Position numbers and translations under genes: made by a program. DNA of 64,000 bases from Plectosphaerella cucumerina (Eukaryota; Ascomycota; Sordariomycetes; Glomerellales; Plectosphaerellaceae), in assembly GCA_020746995.1 (NCBI GenBank), contig JAGPXD010000003.1:6262001-6326000 (forward strand). Direction: 5' to 3'. This document shows positions 49,305-62,000 of this stretch, in pieces. The notes beneath the pieces are model-generated. The model was given only the letters and a program-made list of their open reading frames with translations. It ran no database searches and had not been told where the DNA came from. Numbering within the stretch: the first letter of the stretch is position 1; every line of letters begins with the position of its first letter.

Positions 49305-52300
49305 ATGGATCCACCCCGTTCTCGTTTCAAGGGACGGTATCAACGGGTCCGTGCCGTTGCTCAATCAAGCTATACTCAGTTGCAGGCGACATTATCCCGT
49401 CTTCAAGGCTCGCCATCCTCAGGTACCCCTCAACCATCGCCGAATCCCGTTCCTGCCGAAACCCCGACCTGCCCTTCCGTCTCTGCCGACTCCCAGCCCG
49501 CCTTGATCGAACCCCCCGCGACCTTGTGCCCTTCAGCGCCATCGGTTACAAAGCCCTCGCTGTGGGAACGCGCGTATGAGCGCTTCAGCGAAAAGGAGCC
49601 GCTCCTAGCGAAAAAATACGAGCAGCTCCTCTCGACTGAATTGCCAGGATGTCGAGCACCTGAACATGCATCGGTCCTCCCCAACGAAGTGGACGGCTTG
49701 AGCAATGTCGAGAACCGTCTCGCGAGCGGTTCGGACCGCCGCTTGCAGCTTCAGCAGATCACTGACCAAGGTCTGCAGCGAATGGATCAGAAGCTGACCA
49801 AGTACACCCTTTTCGGTCACGAGTTCGTCCTCAGAACCCAGGTCTCGGAGGCCGCCAAGCTCGTCGAAGCCGTCAAGAGCGTCGTTAATGAGGGCGTTAA
49901 AGCCTCCTCCGAGGCATCTCTGGCCTGGGCTGGCGTCTGCGTCCTGCTCCCCGTCCTAACGAACCCGGCCGCGGCCGAGGAAGCGAACCGCGACGGCCTG
50001 ACGTACGTGACGTCACGCCTGCGCTACTACATCGAGTTCGAGAGCGTCCTCTGCCGGAAAGGCACGGTGAATCCTGGTTTGAGGGAACAGCTCGAAGAAC
50101 GCGTTGTCGACCTCTATGAACACGTTCTCGACTTCCAAATCAGGAGCGTTCTGCGATTCTACCGCAGATGGGTTGCTAACCTCGGACGCGACTTGATCCG
50201 GCATGACGATTGGAACACCATGCTTTCTAATGTCAAGAGCTTCGAAAAGGCCTTTCGAGACGCATTCAGAGACATTGCCATCGCAGAGTCGCAGACGTCT
50301 TTGGACGCTCTGCAAAGAGCGGCCGAGCAGCACTTCGCCACGCTCGTATCGGTCGCACAGAAGCAGCTCGGCGTTTCCGAGGAGCAGCGCGACATTCTAT
50401 GGAGACAGCTGAAGGAGCTAAAGCGCATCAAGTCCGTCATCCCCCCCGTTTCCGCGTACTCTTGCTGACCGATTAGCAACCCCGTGAACCTCCCTGTCGT
50501 TCACAAGGCTTGTTACGACAGTGAGGACGTCGAGAAGAATCCTAGATGTGAGAACGGCACCAGGGTCCGTATACAAGACGAAATCCTACGATGGGCAAAC
50601 TGCGACACTTCTGCGCCCCTTTTCTGGCTTGTTGGCCCTGCCGGCACCGGCAAGTCCACCATCGCCTGTACCATCGCCGACCGGTTCTCTCAAGATGGCC
50701 AGCTGGCCGCGGGTTACTTCTTCAAGAGAGGTGAGCACGGCCGCAACGCCACCGCCCGCGTGTTCTCCACCCTGGCCAGCCAGCTTGTTACAGCCATTCC
50801 CGGTTTCAACGACTGTCTCGCCATGTCTCTGCACGGCCAGAAGGCAGTAGAGGAGAAGTCACTGAAAACACAGTTCGACACTCTGCTATTCAACCCTCTT
50901 ACGGCTTTGCCTCCGGTCGATCCAGTCAATGTGACAAGAGTCATCGTGGTCGACGCTCTCGATGAGTGTGAGTGGGGCCAGCCTGAACGCCTTGCCACCC
51001 TCCTCTTCTTGCTTTGTCGTCTTAAGGATATCACCACTGTGCGCCTTCGCGTTTTGGTCACGAGCAGAGCTGATCTTGATATTATTGACGCCTTCGAAGA
51101 TTTGAAAGCCAAGCCCCACAGGCTTAACCTGCATCGAGAATTCCACGAGGACGCTAAGCATGACATCAGGATCTACCTGGACAGAAAATTCACTTACATC
51201 AAGAAGAAGTGTCGCATCAAAGAGAACCCATGGCCTGCGCCTCACGACCTGGATCGTCTCCTCCGGCTGTCTTCGGAACCCGACCCCCTGTTTATCTACG
51301 CAAGCACTCTCTGTCGATTTGTCTACAACGAAGATTCTTCGGGAAATTCCGCGACACCCGAAGATCCGAAGACGCAACTACAACAATGGCTTCAGGGGTG
51401 TGACGAGAGCAAGTCGCAGATCGATCAGATATACATACCCATCCTTGCTCAAGTATTCCCCAGCCAATCAAGCAAGAATTGGGATAAGCAGTTACGCATT
51501 CTCGGAGCCATCGTCGTCCTCGCTAACCCACTTCCGCTCTCGTCGCTTGCCTCTCTTGTGAAAACAGATATCGACAAGATCGGTTTCTGGCTTCGAAAAC
51601 TGCACGCAGTCCTTGACATCCCAGAAGACTCTAGCGCGCCCGTCCGGCTGCTGCACAAATCATTCGGCGACTTCCTCCTAGCCGAGGATGGGAACGACTT
51701 CCCTAACTTCAGGGTCGGAACCAGAGAACTACACACCTTTCTTGCTGAATGTTGTGTTCGCCTGATGTCCAGCAAGCTTCGAAAGAACATCTGTGGTATT
51801 CAATCCTGGGACCAATCTTGGGACGGCATCGCCAAAGAAATCATCGAGGAGAGAATCCCCCCGGAGCTTCGATATGCATCACTTTACTGGCTTCATCACC
51901 TCAAGCACAGCGATGTCACCTACAGAGACGAATTCTGCCGTTTCTTCCACGTCCATTTTCTCCATTGGCTTGAGATTCTGTCGCTCATAGGCAAGCTTTC
52001 GGACGGGGCCTACATCGTGAGAGAGTTCCTCGAAATACTGAATGTAGGTCTATCTCAATGTTATGACTTTCTAGTACTAATTAAGAAGGCCTCATCTACA
52101 GAGCCTAGTGAGTCAACAGAACTAGCGAGGGATGCCGCAAGATTCATCACCAGCTTTGGAGCCATCATACAGCAGTATCCTTTGCAGATGTACACCACTG
52201 GCCTCATATTCGCTCCCACCTCCAGTAAGGTCAAAGAAGTATATTGGGATGAATGCCTAGTTTCTCTTGAGAAAATCCACGGCGTTAAGCCAGCTTGGGA

Positions 52301-54284
52301 CTCACGTCTACAAACCCTCGAAGGCCACCAGGATTGGGTGAGGGCGGCGACGTTCTCGCCGAACGGGAAGGTCCTTGCGTCGGCTTCTGACGATGGTACC
52401 GTCCGGCTCTGGGACGTGGCCTCGGGCGCGCTTACGTCTACCCTCGAAGGCCACCAGGACGGGGTGAGGGCGGCGACGTTCTCGCCGGACGGGAAGGTCC
52501 TTGCGTCGGCTTCTGACGATGGTACCGTCCGGCTCTGGGACGTGGCCTCGGGCGCGCTTACGTCTACCCTCGAAGGCCACCAGGATTGGGTGAGGGCGGC
52601 GACGTTCTCGCCGGACGGGAAGGTCCTTGCGTCGGCTTCTGGCGATGGTACCGTCCGGCTCTGGGACGTGGCCTCGGGCGCGCTTACGTCTACCCTCGAA
52701 GGCCACCAGGACGGGGTGAGGGCGGCGACGTTCTCGCCGGACGGGAAGGTCCTTGCGTCGGCTTCTGACGATGGTACCGTCCGGCTCTGGGACGTGGCCT
52801 CGGGCGCGCTTACGTCTACCCTCGAAGGCCACCAGCACGGGGTGAATGCGGCGACGTTCTCGCCGGACGGGAAGGTCCTTGCGTCGGCTTCTGGCGATGG
52901 TACCGTCCGGCTCTGGGACGTGGCCTCGGGCGCGCTTACGTTTACCCTCGAAGGCCACCAGCACTGGGTGAGGGCGGCGACGTTCTCGCCGGACGGGAAG
53001 GTCCTTGCGTCGGCTTCTGGCGATCGTACCGTCCGGCTCTGGGACGTGGCCTCGGGCGCGCTTACGTTTACCCTCGAAGGCCACCAGCACTGGGTGAATG
53101 CGGCGACGTTCTCGCCGGACGGGAAGGTCCTTGCGTCGGCTTCTGGCGATCGTACCGTCCGGCTCTGGGACGTGGCCTCGGGCGCGCTTACGTCTACCCT
53201 CGAAGGCCACCAGCACGGGGTGAATGCGGCGACGTTCTCGCCGGACGGGAAGGTCCTTGCGTCGGCTTCTGGCGATCGTACCGTCCGGCTCTGGGACGTG
53301 GCCTCGGGCGCGCTTACGTCTACCCTCGAAGGCCACCAGCACGGGGTGAATGCGGCGACGTTCTCGCCGGACGGGAAGGTCCTTGCGTCGGCTTCTGGCG
53401 ATGGTACCGTCCGGCTCTGGGACGTGGCCTCGGGCGCGCTTACGTTTACCCTCGAAGGCCACCAGCACGGGGTGAATGCGGCGACGTTCTCGCCGGACGG
53501 GAAGGTCCTTGCGTCGGCTTCTGGCGATCGTACCGTCCGGCTCTGGGACGTGGCCTCGGGCGCGCTTACGTCTACCCTCGAAGGCCACCAGCACTGGGTG
53601 AGGGCGGCGACGTTCTCGCCGGACGGGAAGGTCCTTGCGTCGGCTTCTGGCGATGGTACCGTCCGGCTCTGGGACGTGGCCTCGGGCGCGCTTACGTTTA
53701 CCCTCGAAGGCCACCAGCACTGGGTGAATGCGGCGACGTTCTCGCCGGACGGGAAGGTCCTTGCGTCGGCTTCTGGCGATCGTACCGTCCGGCTCTGGGA
53801 CGTGGCCTCGGGCGCGCTTACGTCTACCCTCGAAGGCCACCAGGATTGGGTGAGGGCGGCGACGTTCTCGCCGGACGGGAAGGTCCTTGCGTCGGCTTCT
53901 GACGATGGTACCGTCCGGCTCTGGGACGTGGCCTCGGGCGCGCATACGTCTACCTTCGAAGGCTACGGCTCCTGTAAGGAACTCACTTTTGGGCCGCTGT
54001 CTCATTCTTGTCTTATAACAGACAGGGGGGTTATCAACCTATCTTCAGTTTCCGCCACGTCACCTGGGACGATTCATTCGGCCAGGTCAATCTCGCAACC
54101 TAGTCGGAAAGGGTACGGTTTCAGTCCCGATGGAACGTGGATCATGAATGGTTCCAAAAAGATCATTTGGGTTCCCCATGACTATCGACCGACAGTTACC
54201 ACATTTAGGGGATCAACCGTGGTTTGGGGCTATTCATCTGGCCATTTCATTAGAATACTGTTTGGTACGATCGAGCTTTTATAA
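49305..54284 (+). CDS. NWD-type STAND receptor: NACHT_N, NACHT and 13 WD40 repeats, 1644 aa
   Basis: Two exons, 49305-50431 and 50477-54284, join across a 45-nt intron (GTCCGT...TTGCTGACCGATTAG) into one frame, with KRI|NNPVNLPVVHKA at the junction as in the family. Residues about 85-375 match the NWD NACHT-NTPase N-terminal domain (LWERAYERFSEKEPLLAKKYEQLL). Walker A is GPAGTGKS (429-436), Walker B VIVVDALDEC, sensor VLVTSRADLD. Thirteen 42-residue WD units run from about 989 to 1535, followed by a degenerate half unit and a unique tail. It belongs to the HET-E/HET-D/NWD group of allorecognition and immune-type receptors. Ligand binding by the WD propeller would trigger NACHT oligomerisation. 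No effector partner gene is adjacent. Confidence 0.92.
52317..53954 (+). repeat. Thirteen 126-bp WD40 repeats
   Basis: Exactly 13 units of 42 codons, nearly identical. Within a unit starting LEGHQ, differences fall at residue 6 (D/H), 7 (W/G), 9 (R/N), 25 (D/G), 27 (G/R) and 41 (S/F). There is also one N at 16 in the first unit and an L-to-H at 39 in the last. The rest of each unit is invariant. Confidence 0.97.
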
Positions 54285-56024
54285 GGTTGTGGCATATTCA
54301 TGGACTAAAGCACTAGATGAGATACATGTAACTAATCCCAAATGAATATAAACTCTCTGTTGTCGTCGAAATCCAAGTCTCAACTCAAGCTTTAGAACAC
54401 GTGCTGTTGCATCGTGAATTTCTTAGTTGCCAACTAGCATGGACAAACTCCCTCTATTTCTTTCTACATAGCGTGGCATGGAAAGGGTATGGGAGACTTA
54501 TTGAATATATAGGCATCAGCGCCTCTCTCTAAACGGATGAGATGTCATCTTGAAAGGCAATTTTCTTAATGTGGCCGAATCTTCGATAGGTTTCGACGAA
54601 TGCGATTGATTCTGGATTTCCTCTCGCATGACGTCATCTGTCGCGACCAAAGGCCATCAGATCTACTCTTAAGACTACGACGAACATTGATGCTGGGCCT
54701 ACACCGGACGGCCCGCGAGTATACGGGCGACGCTGCACTGAGCCGGAAATCCTGATACTGACGTCAACGGAGCGGGACCTGCTGTCTGTGGAGTAGGTAC
54801 CCTGCGTGACGGTAGCAATGTGTAGATCCTGTTCGCCGACTACCCCCACCGATCATTGTGAATAACTGAACCCGGTCGCGCAGCTGAGTCAACATGCTGC
54901 ATTCTCAATGACATAGCATCCATCGTTACCACCCGACTCCGCGGGGCGTTATATAAAAGTATCGTGCGAAATGCTCCCGACATAGCAGGCGTCGAGGCAC
55001 AGTTCTTCCGATCCTGCATTACAGTTGTCGCACTCAGCTGTACAGAGATGATGAGTGACCAGCCATAGGATACGACTGTGTTGTGTGATCTAAAGAGCTA
55101 TCTTCAGAGACGAAACAAGGGATCACAAGATATCACCTGGGCACTGCCACTGTGGCTAGACCACCAGCCACGCTTAGTACCTCCTTGTATAACACAAGTT
55201 ATTGAATAAAATGGGACATCGCACAAACGGAGCTAAGTCCTGATCTGGGGTGGGTCATCCTGACAAAGGTATCTACGTATATCGTGTTCATCAGCCAAAT
55301 GAGCACTGTGTGACCTCGGGTGGTCTGTGCGGAATATTCTCTTAGTGCATCGAGAAGAGGAAGGCCGTTTCGCTCGAAGGTGTACTGTATGCAGATGGCT
55401 TGAACGGGGAATTTGAAGGCAAAAATACCCAGACAGGGACTTTTTTCCGAGATGACTACCTGACACGGCCAGTGGTGGTTTCTGGGCCCCATTTCTGGCC
55501 CTGGCGCCCAAGTTGTCAAGAGCCTGCTTTTGGGACCAGGCGAACGCTTCCAAAAGCCAGCACTCACATACTCTTTATGCGTACATAGAGTACCGTACAA
55601 TACAGTGCTGTACAGCACATGTACAGTGCTGTCTCAAACCATCATCAGTCACTTTTGTCTCCATCTAACCACCAGCTTTCCCTAGCATGACACCTAAGGC
55701 AGAGACCTCTCGACGAAGGAGCGCCCAGCCTCGGGGCGCTTGCTAAGTACCGCGGCAGCTATTCACGACTGCTCCTTGGCCATATAAAGCCACCGCGGCT
55801 GAGCGCAGGCAGCTTGGGCGCTTACATGAGCGCTCTCTGGATATCATCTCTCCGACTTGCAGACATTCCCTGGGCGATGTGGACTGATCAAAGCGCGCCG
55901 AACTCAATGAAGTTAGGATTCTGAACTTCATCCTGGTCTGTGGAATTTCTGGCTGAAAGGAGCATTTGCGAGCGGAAGAACCGTGAAAATCGGGATTTCA
56001 CTCTCCTCCTCACCCGCAATGTTC
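54285..56024. other. Long gene-free stretch
   Basis: Only short frames without motifs. AT-rich 3' flank, then tandem GTACAGTGCTGTACAG-like palindromic strings near 55600-55635. Nothing that supports a gene. Confidence 0.45.
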
Positions 56025-56651
56025 TCACAAATAGTACTCGATTAGCCCCAAACCCATAGAGCCGGTCTCGTCCTCTTCATCGTCGGCTGAGTTCCAGTAC
56101 TGGATAGACTCCTCCACCCAGCTCCAACCCTGGACCCGTTCCCTCTGCACATCAGTGAAGCAGCCGCGCTTCGCCTCCACCTTGACCATGGCCAGAGACG
56201 GGAGAAGCTGGAGGGACTTGTGTGTGTTCTGGATGATGGAGTCATCGACGGCGTTCAGTGCCATAAGATGCAGGCCTCGTATTCCTGAGCATCGATCTTT
56301 GATCAAGTTTAGGGTGCATGATGCATGGCCCGGTTCGAAAATCGGAAACGTGATGCAAACACACCGCAGAAGAGCGGCGTTCTGGATGCCGATGAGGTCG
56401 AGGAAACTGGCCATTTGCTCGAACTCGGAGACGTACTGCCGCGTCCACAGTGCTGGCTGGTGGAATTGAAAGCGGTTCAAAGAGTAGAGAATTGGTCGAG
56501 CCTCTTGAAGTATTTGCTTCCCCGTGGCCATAATCAATGGGTGGAGGCAGTACCGCCGGCCACCGATGCAAATTATGTCGTCATGAACAAGGAGAAGCTT
56601 GTAGATGATTGCGCGAAGCTCAGGGGGCAGGATGTCAAAGCGGAGAGCCAT
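56025..56651 (-). CDS. 2EXR/F-box-like protein, about 208 aa
   Basis: The preferred start is the second Met (56651, MALRFDILPPELRAIIYKLLLVHDDII). This opening matches the fungal 2EXR/F-box-like N-terminus (LPPELR..IY). The next part is ILQEARPILYSLNRFQFH (commonly EALPILYSENTF in such proteins). The tail is acidic (SADDEEDETGSMGLG). These proteins are very numerous in Pezizomycotina and of unknown molecular role. Confidence 0.7.
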   Translation of the reverse strand: MALRFDILPPELRAIIYKLLLVHDDIICIGGRRYCLHPLIMATGKQILQEARPILYSLNRFQFHQPALWTRQYVSEFEQMASFLDLIGIQNAALLRCVCITFPIFEPGHASCTLNLIKDRCSGIRGLHLMALNAVDDSIIQNTHKSLQLLPSLAMVKVEAKRGCFTDVQRERVQGWSWVEESIQYWNSADDEEDETGSMGLGLIEYYL

Positions 56652-57103
56652 CGCCAGTACGTGCCAGAACGCTGAAGTCAAGCAAACGGTTTATGTTCTT
56701 TGTTGTTCGCTGAAAATATACGTCGTATCACCTGTCCCTTATCAGGACTCTCCTATCGGGGAATGATCACGTGGTTCTCCCCAGCACGTCCAAGGTAGCA
56801 CAGGCCGGTAGCACCGCAGACGATGGTATTTCTATCGCCAATCAGCGCGATGCTTGGCGGAAACGCCGGTCATGACGGCTGATTTATATTCAGAAGACCC
56901 CTGCCTGAGTAGGCAAGGTGCGTTACCACCATTCTCGTCAAACTCATTCTTTGTAGGGCGGGCTATGACCTTCGTCACCGAGAATTAACATGTATTTCGT
57001 GGCCATGGCCAGCCCGGTGCTCTCGTCGCTTCATCATCCCAGTATGACGTTGACACCGGAGACTGTCCTACGCCCGAAAATGTTCCTAACAACACCAAAG
57101 ACT
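56652..57103. other. Gene-free stretch
   Basis: Spacer between two minus-strand genes. Nothing recognised. Confidence 0.4.
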
Positions 57104-59575
57104 TCATAAACGAGAGTCTGCGGCTTCAGAACGTGTAGCTGCAAAGTCCAAAGTGCGTGGCTTCTGACCCGCCTGCGTCGAGGTGAGCTCGCCTGCGTTC
57201 GATGTCGAGCTGACGGTGACCTCGCTGGTTTGGCGGAGATGCCTGCCATCTCCGCTCGCAAGTGGGAAGCCGGAAAACATGCGAGCCTCCATCACCTCGT
57301 CAATAGGACTGACGAAGCCTCCCGGTGATTCGGGGCCAAAGACGCCTGAAGAAGGGGAGACGGAACGGGCGTCTTCCGGAATGGAGCTTGAGAAATATGT
57401 CGGCTGGATGGACGTCGCGTGTGTGCGAGCGCCAAAGTGCGTGTGCTTCTCGATGACCTCGACGTGGGTAAGCCCTGTGTCGGATAGCTCAGGCGGAGCC
57501 GAGGTATCTGGGCGGGATGTTAGCTCCCCGACCACGGTTGCAAAGATGGAAACGTACCATGAAGCTCCACGATGGGCGTGTGCATCATCTCCGGCGGCGG
57601 AACAGAGGGCGTGGTCGCGGCCTGCTCGGCCACCGCGTCTGCGTCGGAGCTTGTGACGGTGGATGGCTTCTGCAGCGTCGGCTGGCCCCTCATCCACGAC
57701 ATGATACGGGCCTTGTCCTCGGTGCCGACGCCCTCGCGACGCGGCTTGCGGCGCCTGCGGCAGAACCAGATGCCTCCCACCAGCAAGACGGTGAAAAGCA
57801 GCCCCAGCACAACGCCGAGGGTAGGGCCGACCCATTTCGGGACGCCGCCGCCGTCATCACCGCCCGCTATCACGTCGCCGCCGGGTTCGATCGTGGGTCG
57901 GCCGGCCTCGGGCGCCCTGGGGTACGGATGCCAGGTCTGGATCTTCGATGTCGGATACGGCGTGGCGAACACGTCGGCCAGCCGCTCGTCCGACCACCCG
58001 GCCTCCGGAGTCATCAGTGTCGCCCCTCCCTCCGCGCTGCCGCCGATGACCTCTCTCACGGCCGCGGGAACGCCGTAGTCGGCGTGCTTGTCAGGGTCAT
58101 ATCCGTCCATCCACCGGCCGCTGGTCAGGTTGTAGACCTGGATCAGACTAGGAAGGCATGTCAGGTCGTCGCCGGCCAGGGACGTCATTCCCCCCACAAC
58201 CATCATCTGGTCTGGATAGGGCATGAAACACTTGTGTCCGCTCCGCCCCTGGCCCGGCCTCCCTTCGCTGATTCTGGTCCAGGTGAAGGAAGGCAAGGAA
58301 AGAACCCAGACCTCATCGTTCATCTCCACGGTTGGGTCCACGCCGGGGTAGCCGCCGTAGAGGTAAATGTTGATGCTGGACAGGTCCCCGGCCGGGGCCG
58401 CGACGGCGCAGGCCCTCGTCCTCGCCGCGGGGCCGCCCGAGGTGGCCTGTCTGTACCAGGTGCCGTTCGCAACGTCGTAGACGTCTATCGTCCTCATGAA
58501 CTCGTCGCCGTCCGCCTTCTGTATGCAGGTCAGCGTCGCCATCGCAAGTGCAGGCATCGGGCCGCCAGAAACCTACGCTCTGGGCTGCATCCTCCGACCT
58601 GCGCGTGCTCGTCAGCCAATCGGGGTAGGTCACCCCTCCGATCACTACCAGTACGCCTCGCTCGCCAACCGGCAGCCAGACCGCCTCGGGATTCGCCCGG
58701 CCCCGGACCTCGCCGGGCAGGGTGTCATTTCGCCACTGAATGTTGGTCTGCGACCGCATGTCGAGGGTGAGCAGCGTGTCCGACGCGTTGACGGCGTTCT
58801 CGGTGAGGTTCGCGTTTCGCTGGAACACCTCCCCCCACTGGGGCGCCCGGAGCCCGCCAAAGTACCACGCCATGTTCTCGGACGGCGCATTAGCCACCCC
58901 GCCGTAGGCGACGTACCGCGTCATGCCCTCCGGCAGCCTGCCGGAGACGAAGCCCGGCTCAAACTGGTCCCTCAGAGGCCCGTACTGGTAGGCCTGGTAG
59001 GTCAGGACGTCGTCGGCGCGTGGGGGCTGGAAAGCGTCCGTCTTCCTGACCAGGCCTCCGTAGAGCGACAGCTGGGCGTCATTCGCCAGCATGGCCCCAT
59101 CGTAGTAGTTGGGCGCGTCGTTGTTGCTGTTGCCCACGCCGCCGCGGGCTTTGGAAACCGTCCCGAAGAGCGCTGTCAGGTTGTCGAACGTCTGGAACGG
59201 GCGGCTGAAGTTGAGGGTGTACATGAGGCCGAGCGGATTCTCTGGCACGGATGTCTGTAAGCACGGATCACGGCGAGTGCGGGGAGTTGCTGCGGACTGA
59301 CCTTGTTGTTCCGGCGCGCCATACTCTCCGTTTAAAAGACCCTGGCTCCAGTACAGGAAGCCGCCGTCGAGATACACGGTATCTCTGATGACGGCGCCTG
59401 TGCGACGAGTAAGCAGAGCGCCGTTATGGGCCATCCAGTCATACGTACCTCTAGGCTGCGCCCACAAGCATATGGAGGCATTGACCTGGTTCTCGACCCA
59501 TCCTTCAAACTGGGCGGAGGCCACACTGGCATACGCAGCGAGCGAGCAGAGAGCCAGAGTCAGAGAATCCATCAT
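57104..59575 (-). CDS. Kelch-type type-I membrane glycoprotein, about 787 aa
   Basis: Exons 59575-58577, 58518-57558 and 57507-57104 join in frame (introns of 58 and 50 nt). The N-terminal signal peptide is MMDSLTLALCSLAAYASVASA. The ectodomain has Kelch-like blades (LSLYGGLV, YVAYGGVAN, VLVVIGGVTYPDW, INIYLYGGYPGV, KCFMPYPDQMMVVGGM) and N-x-S/T sites. One TM helix (GPTLGVVLGLLFTVLLVGGIWF) is followed by RRRRKPRR as stop-transfer, and by a 220-residue Ser/Pro-rich cytosolic tail. This is a widely conserved ascomycete Kelch/TM layout of unknown function, possibly surface sensing. A short region (about 59250-59310) could be an intron, but reads through in frame. Confidence 0.78.
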
Positions 59576-59623
59576 GTGCGAGGATGGCCCGAATGGTGTC
59601 GCGGTGGCGCTGAGCGCAGTCAC

Positions 59624-62000
59624 AGGCTCGACATCGGGCGCACATCAGCTGGGCCCGGTGGGTGGTCGTCCCAGCAGGCCCGCCCATCGGAGGAGGCAGG
59701 TTGTGCTAAAATCCGCTCGCGCCGATGCCTCCCGAGGACCACTGCTGTCGGCGGCGGCGGCAATCTCCAGAGTCCGAGCTTAGATGATGTGCAGTTGGGG
59801 TGCGGACAGAGAGGGTTCTAGCGAGCGGCTTCCATCCCGCAAGTCCATCGTGGACGAGGGGTATGTTGGGCAACGGGCCGAGAAATGGCAATCTCCGCTG
59901 ATCCACAAGTAGGACAGCGCCCAGCGGGCAACAAGGAGCTGTCGCTTGCAGACTGAGGCCCAGGATTGCAATACCTGATCTTCTGATGCATCGGATACGG
60001 CACGTTGGACGGCGGAGCAGCGTACTCCCCTTCTGCCATGGTTGGGCCAAACACCGACCCTGGCTCAGGATTGTGATGAAGGATTGAAGCCCGGTTGGCG
60101 CTAAGAACAAACATCTTCTCTGGGTTGGATCAGCTGTTTGCGACAACCCAGAACGGTGCTAGCGTACTCTGGACAGAACGTCGTGCACACCTCCAACAAC
60201 CACCTCGCCAATCGGCGCCGCCATTCAAAGCTCAAGATCATCCACCGAGGTGGGGCTAGAAATTAGACTTGAATCACGGCCCTGATCAAGATGTCGCGCG
60301 CGCCCCTGGCCCCTACCCATGCTCCCTGGAGACGAAGCGGCTTCCCCGCGGCCTATTGTGCGCACGATCCGGGCTTTTCATTGGCCGTCCAGTGCCTTCT
60401 CAGTCTGCGTCACCCCACGCTTCCTGTACTCTCCCGAGAACAGGCCCAAACGGGGGCTGTGCCACTGATGCTGAGACGGTTGGACGCGTGCTCGGCCGCC
60501 ATCACCAGCGAGAACCAGCGGGGGCAACAAGAGGGAGGTGGGGCACCAGGAAGACATCCTGGCAAAGTTCCGCCCCTCGCAGTAACGAAGCGGACCGTCC
60601 CGATGATCAGAGACGCCTTTGCCATTGTCCTAGTTTGCGAGCCAAAGCAAGCCCTCTCAGAGCGCCCACTTGGCGATGTGGTTCGTTTCGCGTTGTGTTG
60701 ATCATGGTCAGCTTTGCGCCGTCGAGGCCACCGATTGATGATTAAAATCAATCAAACATCCGCGGCGAAGTATCTCCGTGTGGGCGAAGGGCGCGACCAC
60801 GCCATCATCCTTTGACCGACAGGGTCATGTGAGCTCATGTGGTGGCTCAGAGGTGACATTGACGAAATGAAGACCAAACCACCGGGTTCATAGGAGGGCA
60901 TGCGACCCATGCGCCGTCAGAGCAGGTGGACGACAAACACAGCCGACAGTTCCGTCGATGCACTAGTTGGAAACTACCTGCTGTTATCTTCTGGGGGCCA
61001 TCACATCACGCGCAGTCTAGTCCTATGGCTGGGAGCCAGGGAGAGCCAAACCCTTGCTTCGAATCGACTCCTAGATGGGAGGGATATCGGCGCGAGTCAG
61101 GGAGGGACACGGCCGACGAACAACAGATGTTCCGGTAAAGGGCAGGATCGTCGAGTCCAGTTCGTACCGCAAACGGTAGGTGATGAGAGGCTAGACGAGC
61201 ATGACGAGCTCATGACCAAGACCCAGCGTTCCCGTCACATCCATGGCGTGGTCATCTCGGCTCCACAAGGACCGGGGCAGCAGAAGCCATTGCCTGCTAT
61301 CTCGTACCTGCCCATCACCAGTATCGGAAGGTCAACCTGGGTTAGTCATTGTCAAATCCCGGCACGGATGACGCGGAGTTGCCGAGTGAGATGTTGTTTG
61401 ATTGCCAAGCAGGCTAAGAGAGAACCCCCAGCTGCATCGGGTGGTGTGCGCGCGGCGGCTCCTGCGTTGTTCTGATTGGGTTCCGCGTCCTCGGGACGGC
61501 TCTGCACCCTGTACCCCACCATCAGTACGACCTTGATAACTCGCCGTTGGGGCTAGTCACCAGAACGGGTGCCAACGGTCTGCTCCATCTCATTTCTCTG
61601 CTTTCAGCCGAGAAGACTCGCCATAAATCCTGCCGTTCCATGACTCGGGCATAGTCATTGTCATGGCGAGGCCGGCTGGGCGAGGGACATCCTTGGGGAT
61701 GCGAGCGAGAGACGCGCGGAGGGTCGGCAAGCAGCTCGGCAACCTTGCATGCGCAGCTGCCTCGCAGCCGGCGGTGGCCACCTTCGGCAAGGGAACGACG
61801 CCGGCCCATGTCCGACTTGGGCTGCGTTGGGGTTTGGACACGGGAATGGACTGTCGAGGCCAGGTCCTGGGTGGAATCGCGGGCCCGACGTCTCATGGCT
61901 TAAAGGCGAAGCCATCAGCCCGCGAGCGGGCAAAGAAGAAGTGCCGTTGCCATCGTCCAGCCCGCCCTCCTCTTTCCCAGACCTCACTTCCAAGATCTCT
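59624..62000. other. Long gene-free stretch
   Basis: Several overlapping frames of 130-190 codons exist on both strands, as expected in GC-rich DNA, with no motif, signal peptide or convincing splice sites. I see no gene or repeat. Confidence 0.45.

Noticed and set aside
52308..54005. 565-aa minus-strand frame rich in Arg
   Set aside because: It is the antisense shadow of the 13 WD repeats. The plus frame has the NACHT-WD protein.
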